Below, piece by piece: positions 19,299 through 28,710 of a DNA stretch of 28,710 nt (position 1 is its first letter; each line of letters opens with the position of its first letter). Source of the stretch: Hypsibius dujardini (lineage: Eukaryota > Tardigrada > Eutardigrada > Parachela > Hypsibiidae). Below the pieces are notes generated by a model. The model was not told the origin of the DNA. It ran no database searches and worked only from the letters and a program-made list of their open reading frames with translations. The stretch is from positions 1 through 28,710 of the forward strand of contig LRSR01013124.1 in assembly GCA_001579985.1 (NCBI GenBank), given 5' to 3'. A program made the translations under genes and the position numbers.

Positions 19299-20108
19299 GT
19301 TTTCGGTGCGTACCGGCCCGAATTCCTTTCTCCTGATCTTTTCGCCGCACACGCCGGCTAGTCCAAAAAGGGAAAAAATTACTACAGTACGCCAAAGTAT
19401 TTCCTGTCTTGAGCGGTCTTAAGCCTGTCTTGTATGCCGTTTTTGTTAAGGTTGTTGGAGAGAAAATGATCTTTTGTTTGCTAGATTTCTTTCGACGATC
19501 TCGGTTTTTGTCTTATTGATCTTGTTGAAGCTGGAATGGATGTAAAGCTAACTAGCAAGTGTATGTTATACACTAAGAAATGCGGAGCTCGCGTATTGAT
19601 AATTGGTCGGTATAACTACCCGGTGACCCTTTGCTGATACCCTCGGAATGCAATTATACGTGTATAACAAATAACAGCATTATCTCGATTCTAGCAAAAA
19701 TGTCCGACAACCTGAAGCTAATACGTCAGACAACCTAAATTTTATTTGGTTGGCGAGGATTCGTACCCATGCGCTAAAAAAGAAATGTTGTTTTTTCGAT
19801 AACTGGGCGGCGATTTATTTATTTTTGGAGCTTGAATTTGAACGTTGTTTTGTTAAAGTAGGGGTGTTACGCAGCAGTTGTTACCAGCGCGTTAATTTGC
19901 CATTTCCGGTCCGATTAACGCGACCAACGACTCAAAATGGTCCAGAAGCAGTCCTTAATCAAGAAATAAAATTCGTTTATCAGATTTTGAAGCGCGCGAC
20001 ATGGTGCTGTTGCTGTAGACGATAGTTTAATTATTTAAACAGGCTGAATTACTATTTCAGGGGACGGTGGCGACACTATTCTGCACTTCCATGAAACAGG
20101 AAAATAAC
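19299..20108. other. Intergenic region between SUN stop codon and Helitron 3' flank
   Basis: Must hold the SUN 3' UTR. It contains a 9-bp perfect inverted repeat CGCGTTAAT / ATTAACGCG (19888-19896 and 19914-19922). On the minus strand this is followed directly by CTGG and T. No gene seen. Confidence 0.45.
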
Positions 20109-20301
20109 GAAGTGAAAATAAAAACAAATGCAAAATACCGAAACAGCGAAGAATCCATGAAATGGGAACAAACTGCTAATGTTCCGCACTGGCTTTAAAG
20201 AGAGATACAACGAACTGAAAATCAAAACAACTGCAGCTTACGGAAAAGCGAAAAGTCTGTACAATGGGTGGAATGGGAGCAAACTAAATATGTTCAGTAC
20301 T
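20109..20301. repeat. Diverged two-copy direct repeat at the Helitron 3' end
   Basis: Segments at 20109-20190 and 20212-20301 align with period about 103 bp: GAA-TGAAAAT-AAAACAA-TGC, then TACCGAAA / TACGGAAA, AATGGGA-CAAACT, ATGTTC, and an end CGCACT / AGTACT. The second copy overlaps the last codons of the helicase. Confidence 0.65.
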
Positions 20302-23300
20302 GTAATCCCAACCCTTTCAGTCGAACTTCTTCAGCAATGCGAAGTTGATTACTTTGGGATTTTCCCAAGTTCAAAATGCGGTTTGCTTCGACAAAATTCT
20401 CCAGAGCTAAATCTGAAAACTTTTTAACTCTTGAGAATGCGACGAATCCGAGTCCAGCTGCGTATTCTCTCCTTCCGATGTCCACAGAGGCCTTGGACAG
20501 CGTTGAACCTTGAGCCTTGAAAACAGTAACGGCGTGGGCCAGCGAGAGAGGAATCTGTGTACGGGAGCACGACTCGTCCGATGGCGATGTCCACGTACGT
20601 TTCAGTGGGCAAATGGGCACACAGCGCTCGACATCAGGCAGGCATGAGGGACCGCGATAGTCGTCGAACTGGACGATTACTGCTACCGGCAGGGCTGGAG
20701 GACGCGAGTCGCCTTCGTAAACGATGCCTTGAACCGTTCCGACGGCGCCGTTGACGAGTCCCTTCGTGGTCCATGCATTCCAGTTCAACATAACCCGGCA
20801 GCCGGCAGCAACATAGATGACCTTATCGAGGCCACCAGCATCGTCGTATCCGACATTAGCAGCTCCAGTGCCCTTGTGGATGGCTTCAATTCGCGCGACC
20901 GGGCCGCCCATGTGCATCGAGAACTTCTGGTTGTAACTGTCAACCGTATCATTGGTCGAGAGCACACGCAACGCTGAGCCAAACGTCAATCTTTCTTCAG
21001 CAGACAGACGATCCAGTTGACGCGTCATCAGGCGGTTGTAGTCGTCAGCTTGCACTTGACCGTACTTAACCCGATGAAGGAACTGTCGGAACCAGACAGA
21101 CTCATCATCCATTCCCGTCTGCCGCTGGGTTATGAATAATACCAATGCCTGCGTGAATTCGCGGTAGAGGAGTGGCCCCGTCTGCACAGGAACAGTGGAG
21201 GTATTCGATGAGGGTGCGAAGAGCACCGGGTCGCATACAGGTGGGAGTTGGAACAGATCACCAATGAGAATCACTGAAATTCCTCCGAAATTCTGTCCTG
21301 ATGCGTGGGGCTTGGCTTGCCGAAGGCGGACGTCCATTGCTGCGAAAAGGTTACACCCGACCATGCTCCTTTCGTCAACAACGATGTAGGAGACGCGAGA
21401 CCACCGGTTTTGGAAGCTCTCCGCTGCTTTGCCCTTGAGGTCCTTCAAATTCTGTAGCTTGAGAGGGAGCTGCAGAGCAGAGTGGATCGTCCTTCCACCG
21501 ATGCCAGCTGCTGCAACGCCGGTCGGAGCCAGGAGCATACAGGTTGGGAACACATCCGACAAGTCATCCACAAGGTTCAGCGTCTGCTCGATTGCGCCGA
21601 TAACATATGATTTCCCCGTGCCTGCTCATGTAAAATAAAAAAGACAGATGAGAGATGAGAAATATAAAACTGAAAAGTGGCGAGCGGCGCAAGGCGACTT
21701 ACCAGCTGCTCCCTGGACAATCAACCGCAACGGTGGGATATCAACGCCTTGCCGACGTCTATCGTGATGATGAAGGACAAAATCGAAACAAGTACGCTGC
21801 TCCTCATTCAACGTGTCAACATCGACGGTCGGTAGTTTGTCTGCAACGTCACCTTCTTCACGCCGAGTCCGCTGCAGAAAGGAGCGGGCATCTAAGCATT
21901 GAGGAAGAGAGGTGCCATACTCCTGCCAGTCATGATCCAAATCGATGGCTCGCTTGCCCAGAATAGAGTCGGAGGGTGCGACTTGAGCCAAGTTTGGGTG
22001 CATAGCAGACAGCTCCATATACAACTGCTGCACGCGAGGCTGACTATTCACTGGAATTTCCTCAAAATCATCTTACGGTAACTCCTCTTCATCCAGAAGA
22101 TTGCGCCAGCCCGCAGCGGAAAAATGCGACGCGTGCGCCTGCACCCAATCATCGAACCCGGCGTCCAAGTCTGCCAACTGGCGCCAAGGTACTTCAAGGA
22201 TCAGTCGTTGGCGGCAATACGCCGCGTCGGCAGGGTCTGGAGTCAGCTTCGGCAGCACTGAGAGGATATTTCGGTCCTTGATGGCCAACGCAATCCAACC
22301 CGATTGGCGCGTCCACTTGAAATTAATCGCCATCTCGCGGAGACTCAGCTCTTCCTGCTCCTCAGACCGGTCAGCATAATGCTGCAGTATATCTGAAGCA
22401 GTAGCGTTCTCCCCAGCCGGTTGTCGGGCACGGATTTGCTGCAGTCGGCGTAGATGGGAGTTTTCGTAGAGGAACAGCTTAACAAACTGCTTGGAGCACG
22501 TCACCAGCGGAAGACTGTACAGCAAATGAGCTACTTCCTGAGCACTGTAATCCCGCTCACTGACGGTCTTGATGAGGAGTTTTTGGATTGAAGACTTCAC
22601 AGTTTCGTCCTTCCCAGCATCCTGAGGTACAACAAAGGACTGCGGTTACTTGTCTAAATAAGGTGAAAGCCTATGATTTAACGTTTTCAGCTCGGGTACC
22701 TGAAGAAGGCCCCGAAAAATGTCAGCGAATGACTTGGAGCATGTATCATGCTTCGAAGCGTATTTGGTGATGTATCGCTTCAACTCATCCATGCTGACGA
22801 TCGCCTGGAAATCACAGTTGGCTCTCCACGTTTGCACGAGGACCGGATTGTGGCAATTGAGCAGTGGGTCATTCCTCCTTGGCATGAACTTCCAATGGTT
22901 CTTGGCGTTCTTCAACACGGCCGAGAGCTCCGACAGGTCAAATGGGAAATTGAAACGGCAAATCTAGAAAACATATCATCTGAAGAATGAACATCAACAA
23001 TCTCCCAACAACCGTTTTTCCGTACCCATTCCAATGTTGTCTTTAGCATAACGAGGCATCTCCCTACGGCACAACGTGTATGGCGGAGGAGAATATTCTG
23101 GCAGTTGCCGAGGTCTCCGAGGTCGTCCTTGAGTTGGGCACCGCTCAGCTCACATGGATGCAGGGCAGGCGAGACAGCACCGAGCGCGACATTCCAGGTG
23201 ATGATTAGCCTGAAACAGAAGTTTGGAATTAGCAAACCTTCATTACAGTTGTTGCTCATTTGACAGAGTGTTGTGCGGATCTTGTTTGATTGCTAATGCA

Positions 23301-24415
23301 TGCTCTGGAAAGGTACGTACTTGTCAAAATAAGCAGTGATCTGCTTTAGCTCATCTGCTGTTTTCCCGTCCATGTCGGTGATATCGGGCGCATCCTCAAA
23401 CCAGAGAAAACCATGGAAATGTCCCGTTCCACGATGTTGCCACTCGGTCCGATACCAGGATATGGTAATGGCGAAAAGGGTTTTCAGGACGTTCTTGACG
23501 TAGGATTTGAACCGTTCATGCAAGAACCAAGCCGTCAGTAGAGGATTCTTGTTAACACTCGCCATGCGATGCTTCACCTTCTCCGATTCCGGTAATGCTG
23601 GATCAGGCAATCCCTTCGGCATGAGTCGATGAAGCTCAGGGCATCTGGTGTCAGCGAAGCTGAAGGTCATGAAGACCGTTGGTGAACCCTCCTGGTTGAT
23701 CAGATCAGTTAGCTTCTCCCGTTCCATGAACCAGTATTGGCGCGAACCCCGGAGACATTCCCCAAAACGCAGAATTCTCGCAACCATGCTTTTCGGGTCA
23801 CGGGCGTACTTGGCGCGAAAATCTTCGGCACTCATATTCCGGTCGTCCACCGACAAGTGCTGGAGGAAAACACTGCCTTGGGTCAGGGCTCGCCACCGCA
23901 CTTCGCAATTGAATGCAAAGAATAGGAATTGTCCATGCTGGGCGTATCGGCCGTCCTTGTATTTCAGGAGGTGGCGGAAATAGTTGACCGGCTTGATTTG
24001 GCGCGGGCGGTCAGCCCGAAGATCGCCAGTACCGAATGGAAAGAGGGCAGGGAACGCCTTGGTCACAAATCCGGTGTTCTTTTCGAATTCGTTGACTGGG
24101 ACGCCGCCAATAACAGGCCAAGGGACGGCATTTGAATTCGGCGCCTTGATCAAGGACTGGACAATCTGGTCAGCCAGTTGGTCCTCAGCAACTTGTGGTG
24201 GTAGCGGCAGAGCAAAGGAATTGTCGACTCGACATTCGTCCTCAGCAACCGGTGCTTCACGCTCAACTGCATGCGAGTGCACTTGGGTCGATGGTCCGGC
24301 GGGGGAAATGCGACCGGAGGGTTCCGGTTTCCTCCGCTGGCAGACTAGGACGTGCAACCGATTCAGCTGGAGCAAACTCATCCTGATCCACTGGTAGTCG
24401 ACAAGCTGCCGAGTA
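20294..24415 (-). CDS. Helitron Rep nuclease-helicase part, interrupted by introns and one stop codon
   Basis: Proposed exons: about 24415-23321, 23209-23026, 22963-22700, 22621-21703, 21621-20294. The first holds the Helitron_like_N region (PTVFMTFSFADTRCPEL and HRGTGHFHGFLW, the HxH metal-binding motif). The third holds YITKY, the two catalytic tyrosines of Y2 Rep enzymes. The last two hold a Pif1-family SF1 helicase: GAAGTGKS (Walker A), VVDERSMV (Walker B, Asp-Glu kept), GDLFQLPPV, AHAVTVFKAQGST, and FVAFSRVKK near the end. Together they would nick, strand-transfer and unwind DNA for rolling-circle transposition. Intron 21622-21702 splits the Walker A codons. A TAA at 22075-22073 breaks an otherwise open exon. 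The 5' boundary is unclear because of the MITE and nearby frame breaks. Confidence 0.85.
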
Positions 24416-24557
24416 CTGTACTGCCACGATTTTAAGGGTGGGTTAAGCCCCGCCTCCGTCACACACGCCTGTGTGCTGAGTGAGCACACACACTCACACA
24501 CACACAGTTGTGCACACCCGGTGTAAAAAACCCACCCTTATAATCGTGGCAGTACAG
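24416..24557. mobile_element. Tc1/mariner-like MITE, 142 bp, inserted in the Helitron
   Basis: Inverted repeats CTGTACTGCCACGATT plus TTAAGGGTGGGTT on the left and TATAAGGGTGGGTT on the right, one mismatch in about 29. TA duplication at 24414-24415 and 24558-24559. The centre contains CACACA runs. The tip CTGTACTGCC is shared with the outer element at 3889-4186, so they belong to one family with different interiors. Confidence 0.92.
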
Positions 24558-24646
24558 TAATGGTTTCTGCCGTTGTAGATGTTCACGAAAGTTGGCGCGC
24601 CTGGAATCTCCGGACTGACCCGTTGCAGACTGTGTAGGGATCGGAC

Positions 24647-26465
24647 TTAGCCTTCCACGCGGTCGCCGTTAATAACTTGCGCAGGCTCCCGCACCGGACA
24701 TCTGTACGTGAAGAGGTTGAGATGAAGAGCTCCTCCAATGGCAGTCGCGTCGTACTGAGAGCCGTATTTATTGGGCGTCTTGATGCGCCGGAGAGCGTCT
24801 GTATAGCTGCGAGGTTCGGTCCAGTCACCGTCGGGATCGTCGGGGTCAAACGCGGGTGCCTCGTCGTAGGCAAAGAATTCCTCCGGGAATTTGTCCGGAT
24901 GTTGTTCCATGTATTCGGCAGCCATATCCCTCAGCAAACCGAAATTCTGGTCACAACCCCAAATCGAGCCCGCCCAACTGCGGAAGATGCAATTGCCATC
25001 CCCCGCAACATTCACGATGAGAAGATCATTAGCCGCGGCGAAGAGCTCCGACGTTTCCGCTACACACACAGACGAATAATTAATTATTGCCTAAAAATCG
25101 CAAGGCAAGAGCAGAACTACCTACCATTAACGGGAGCATGAGGGAGCACACCACTCTCGCAGCCGGCGAAGCCGTTCTTGTCATTGGTACGACTACGGAC
25201 TGGAAAATCACACATGTTGTGAGTCATGCCCATTGGATGATGTACTAGTAAACACTCACGCCCGTTGTGTGCAGAAGCGTCCTTCTGAGCTGCAGTACGG
25301 CGGGGACGTTTTGGCTGCGCTACGTCATCCGGGCTGTCGTCGACCATTGACCGCAGGCTGCCATCGACGTAACCATCCACAGGAAGGGCGTTCAAATGCT
25401 CATAGTTGATGGTGACTGACTGGTAGTGCTTGTTGTTTTGCTGCAGCCATCGTAGCGCCACCAAGACTTTCTCCCGCCGAACGCGAAATTCTCTTGACGA
25501 TGAACCATCAAATGAACTGCGGCGTACAAGGATGATGTTGACATTTGCTAGAGCAGGCGGCAAATCGGTGAGGAATTTGCTCACGTCTTGAGGGAAGCTG
25601 ATGACATTCCCAGAGTAGCTCAGCTGACCACCTGAAATATAGTAAAGTCTTAAAGCACGAAATGAATTGACAGAGAAGCGTTGCTGTATGTCAATATCGA
25701 GTCTGTTGCGTTGATATAACTTGTAGTACCTTTGAGAATGTGGAGTTGAATTATTAGAGAAACCTGCGCAATCAGCATTTCCTCAATCTGTGTGAGCCCT
25801 TGCAACGGTTCGGGTACGATGCCGGGATCGATGTCGTTGGCCGCACTGAAGAGTTTCGTGACCGGATGCTTGTCATAGGAGCAGCGCGCGTAGGTGTCTG
25901 CTCCCGCAACGAGATGGATGTCAGGGAACGATTCATTGCAGACGACACATGTCTGGAACTGCAAGCCTGCCATCTCAGCCCTAAACTTCTGGATCCCGGC
26001 TTTCAACTTCCGCTGTTTGAAGAGTTCCATGAAGTGCTGGACGTTCTGATCGGGAACCGGGTCTTTGTGGGCGGTCTGCGAAATGGGTTCCGAAGTCGCT
26101 AATGGCTGTGCTGTGGGTGCACTGTCAGACTGCCGACGCGCACGTCTACTGGCAGATTCGAATAGCCGACGAGTGGCCGCCTGCTCAACAGTTTCAGATG
26201 CTGCGCTTTGGCGACCGCGATGATTCTGAGTCGTGGGTGGATGATTATGCAGTGGGAAATGTTCAGGAGCCGACTCCACTTCGTTTAGGATGACCCTATG
26301 GGTTGATCGCTTAGCCGCGCGACGAGCACGCTGTCTGGCAGCCTCGATGGATTTTGGTGACGAAATGAAAAGTAAAAAACCACAACACAAGCTATCGCAC
26401 ACCGAATCTCCCTCCTCCATGAGAATGGCCATAACTTTCGCTATGCTTGCTATATTATGGCGCAC
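24647..26465 (-). CDS. Helitron N-terminal part: basic region, DUF6570-like domain and OTU cysteine protease
   Basis: Proposed exons: about 26465-25730 (start uncertain), 25631-25125 (possibly with a further 60-nt intron 25259-25200), 25059-24647. The first begins with a basic stretch (ARQRARRAAKRSTHR) and contains CVVCNESFPDI, QIEEMLIAQVSLII, then across the splice LKGGQLSYSGNVISFPQD, the DUF6570 pattern of Helitron proteins. The third carries the OTU signature VAGDGNCIFRSWAG with the catalytic Asp/Cys box and a C-terminal ALHLNLFTY segment where the OTU His is normally found. OTU enzymes are deubiquitinase-type cysteine proteases; their role in Helitrons is not established. The OTU frame closes at TAA 24649-24647, about 90 bp before the MITE, and does not run into the Rep frame, so the original junction is lost or spliced in a way not visible here. 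Confidence 0.78.
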
Positions 26466-27131
26466 AATAACTGAATGGAAAGGTGATTGTGTGTTTTAAA
26501 TGCTGGGACAAAGAAAACAAACATTTGCGATGGGATTTCAGAGGAAAAAAGGGACCGGCGAGCCGCGGAAAAAAATTGATTTCAATCAAAGCTAATCGAT
26601 CAATCAAGCGAGGACAAGTTGAAACAGGTAGGCCACAGGGATTTTTCCTAATTGTCCCATTGAAATGAATGGTAACATTAGGAATTTTCCCCTTTGAAGA
26701 AAATCGGAGCGTGAAATGCCTACGCAAGACGTGAAGACGTGAATCCATTCAGAATTTACCAGAACCGAGTTTTTATAAACAAAATGAGTGGAAAATAAGA
26801 AAAATTTCGAAAACCTACCGGGGGTTGCATTGAAAAAGGCAAAACTTACCTCAGCACAGGCGTCAACGCCTGTCTGACCTTCATCCATCATAAATCGCCC
26901 TGCCCTCTCCAGAGCACAAGAAAATAGGCGACCACACACAGTTTTGAGTAAAAAAAAAACGAAGCACACCTCAAAAGGCTCAAATCCGTGGACGAAGGAA
27001 GCCCAAGAAACCGCGAAAAAAACTCCGGCGTGGGCAATGGGCAAGGACGTCACGTCAGACACACGGACAGCGCGTCGCCCACCCACACGGCGTGGGCGGA
27101 CCGTACACGTGGGCATGCGTACGCGTGGGCG
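26466..27131. other. Helitron 5' flank or leader, no gene recognised
   Basis: Contains scattered short open frames without motifs. Near 27045-27057 lie overlapping ACGTCACGTCA half sites, and 27060-27131 is a degenerate version of the adjoining GC-rich repeat. Confidence 0.4.
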
Positions 27132-27400
27132 TGCGTACGCGTGGGCGAGGCCGGACATCAAACCGGCCACCAGCAGAGCTGAATGCAGCGCTGCGTGACG
27201 TCATACACACAGCGCGTCACGCGCATGCGGCCGTCGTGCCTGCGTACGCGTGGGCGAGGCCGGACATCAAACCGGCCACCAGCAGAGCTGAATGCAGCGC
27301 TGCGTGACGTCATACACACAGCGCGTCGTCCTCGCCCACGTGCCCATGCGTACGCGTGGGCGAGGCCGGACATCAAACCGGCCACCAGCAGAGCTGAATA
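27132..27400. repeat. GC-rich tandem repeat with hairpins and TGACGTCA palindromes, about 2.5 units
   Basis: Units start at 27132, 27241 and 27347 (period about 107 bp). Each begins TGCGTACGCGTGGGCGAGG, then an 8-nt-loop hairpin GGCCGG/CCGGCC, then ACCAGCAGAGCTGAAT. The first two continue with the palindromes GCAGCGCTGC and TGACGTCA (27196-27203 and 27305-27312), then ACACACAGCGCGTC. The third unit stops at GAGCTGAAT. Confidence 0.85.
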
Positions 27401-27460
27401 AGAAATGCTTCGCTCGCTTCGCTCGCTCCGGATGATAAACCGGATGTGATTGTACGACAG

Positions 27461-28710
27461 GTCTCATCGCCATCCCCTTTGAACGGAATGACACCGGCAG
27501 AGTCGTGGCGACCTGTACCTTCTACCAGACCCGCTGGTACGAATGCATCGATGTGTCCGACTGCAGGCGCGGGAACAACCACTGCCGTGGCGGGACGCCC
27601 TGGAGGGGCTATTACACGGGCACAATAACTGAAGGTCAGGCCGACTAATAGGATGTGTCACGAAGAGATTGGTCATCAGACATTAGTCTCGGTGTTTTGC
27701 AGGCTTCCAGGGAAATATTACGGCCAAGGCAATCAATAATGCAGCCACGAGCACCAGCGGTCAGCCGCAAGATAGTTGCGTGACCAGCGGTAAGTTAGGC
27801 AGCTTGTGTGAGGACGATTTGAAATCCCAAAACTCCGTTTGTGTACTGAAATCTTTTTAGCTTAATATCTTCCAGATAGCGTAATAAGAAACCATGGAAA
27901 TGCACTTTCCAGTGTTGGTCTCAACAACAAACCGGCACCGATTAAATGTAACTGGGGACAGTAGCGGTAAAGTCAGTCCTCAACAGACTCTTTCTTGGAC
28001 CAGACTACAGTGAGCGATCTATATATTTAGCAGTTTTTAGAAAACTATAAATTTGTTGTCGCCAATGAAATCGCAAACGAGGGGAATGGTTGGTCATTTT
28101 CTATATGAATGAATAACCATATCCTTTTAAGCCCAACCAGAAATGTGATTTGTGGCGACCTGCTATCTGAATCCTATTAAATTTATTTTTAGCTTCCGCG
28201 CTTCCACTACTCTACTACTGCCGAATCGAAAAGAATGAAAACGTCCGCGTTACTTGGTTCCGCTTTCACAAGGAGTGTTGCAGCGGCACTTGCAGAACCA
28301 TCATCGTGGAGGAGCCCAACCCACCGTCCACAATGAAACTTCAAAAAGGTAAGAATCACATCGTAATAAGCAATCCAGAAATTTTGTGGATTCAATCTCT
28401 CTCCACTCACTTACCAAGTCGGACCGGCGATATAGCAAAGCTAAATAAAAAAACGTATCAGCAGCTAGCGAAACTGAAAACCAGTTTTGTGAAGTGTATC
28501 ATCCTTCGCTGAGCGTTACACTCCTGTAGATGACGTCGTGAAGTCACTAGACGGATACCCCGGAATGGACGCCACAGTCTACTGCTACTTCTACGAAAAG
28601 GACGAATTCAATTGCGCCGTTTCGCGACACTATACGGACACCACTGTCGCTATCGAGGCGTTGCGGTGCAAGTATGCCGATCACTGCCTGCGGAAACAGT
28701 GCCCGAACCA
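27461..28710 (+). CDS. Cys-rich secreted or extracellular multi-module protein, partial at both ends, 5 exons visible
   Basis: Exons: 27461-27634, 27703-27789, 27876-27947, 28193-28348, 28530-28710 (runs off the window). Every exon starts and ends in phase 1, the classic arrangement for shuffled extracellular modules, so each could be skipped without frameshift. The first and last visible exons share C-x-F-Y-x(4)-[YF]-[EN]-C (CTFYQTRWYEC and CYFYEKDEFNC), followed by two or more further Cys. The fourth has YYCRIEKNENV and a CCSGTC cluster. Exons 2 and 3 are short linkers rich in Asn, Ser, Gly and Gln with an NIT glycosylation motif. No known domain is recognised. No start codon or signal peptide precedes the first exon, whose acceptor (GTACGACAG) lies 60 bp after the GC-rich repeat. 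Earlier exons should therefore lie upstream, possibly beyond the Helitron. The donor of exon 3 (T|GTAACT) is the weakest call. Confidence 0.68.

Larger units (their letters stand above)
20294..26465 (-). mobile_element. OTU-containing Helitron (rolling-circle transposon), autonomous-type but decayed, ends not defined
   Basis: On the minus strand the coding modules run DUF6570-like, OTU protease, Rep/HUH nuclease, Pif1-like helicase, the order of animal OTU Helitrons. The coding sequence is split by at least six GT-AG, phase-consistent introns of about 60-110 nt. Damage: a TAA in frame at 22075-22073, a MITE at 24416-24557 and frame breaks between OTU and Rep. Neither the 5' TC end nor the 3' hairpin-CTRR end was identified securely. 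The real element therefore probably extends beyond these coding limits, perhaps to the repeats near 20109 and 27400. Confidence 0.9.

Noticed and set aside
27183-27494. Overlapping Arg/Ala/Pro-rich frames on both strands
   Set aside because: Created by the GC-rich 107-bp tandem repeat.

Overview
This is nuclear DNA from an invertebrate animal. The genes are split by GT-AG introns, and the gene set is metazoan: a Cys-loop receptor, a SUN-domain LINC protein, a ZC3HC1/NIPA-type nuclear-basket protein and a DUS4-type tRNA dihydrouridine synthase. An OTU-containing Helitron, several short inverted-repeat elements and abundant (TGAT)n and (CTGT)n repeats lie around them. The phylum cannot be fixed from the sequence alone; an ecdysozoan or other compact invertebrate genome is a guess.

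Layout. 115-1588 (+): last two exons of a Cys-loop (nicotinic-like) ligand-gated channel. 641-1077 and 1598-2030: inverted-repeat elements in its intron and just behind its stop codon. 3368-3760 (+): single-exon secreted Gly/Tyr-rich peptide ending in GKR. 3889-4186: a MITE with a second MITE nested in its right terminal repeat. 5242-7382 (-): complete seven-exon DUS4-like gene. 7928-10876 (+): complete six-exon ZC3HC1 homologue, head-to-head with the DUS4-like gene across about 545 bp. 12371-19298 (+): SUN-domain gene of 13-14 coding exons with two possible first coding exons. 20294-26465 (-): Helitron coding region in the order DUF6570-like, OTU protease, Rep (HUH plus two Tyr), Pif1-like helicase. 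It is interrupted by at least six apparent spliceosomal introns, an in-frame stop and a MITE. 27132-27400: GC-rich tandem repeat with TGACGTCA palindromes. 27461-28710 (+): five exons, all in phase 1, of a Cys-rich extracellular-type gene that runs off the right edge.

The exon models were built by hand from GT/AG sites, reading-frame phase and family motifs. In the DUS4, ZC3HC1, SUN and Cys-rich genes every junction keeps phase, which is strong internal support. ZC3HC1 (nuclear basket) and SUN (inner nuclear membrane) are adjacent and co-oriented. The other genes show no evident shared pathway.
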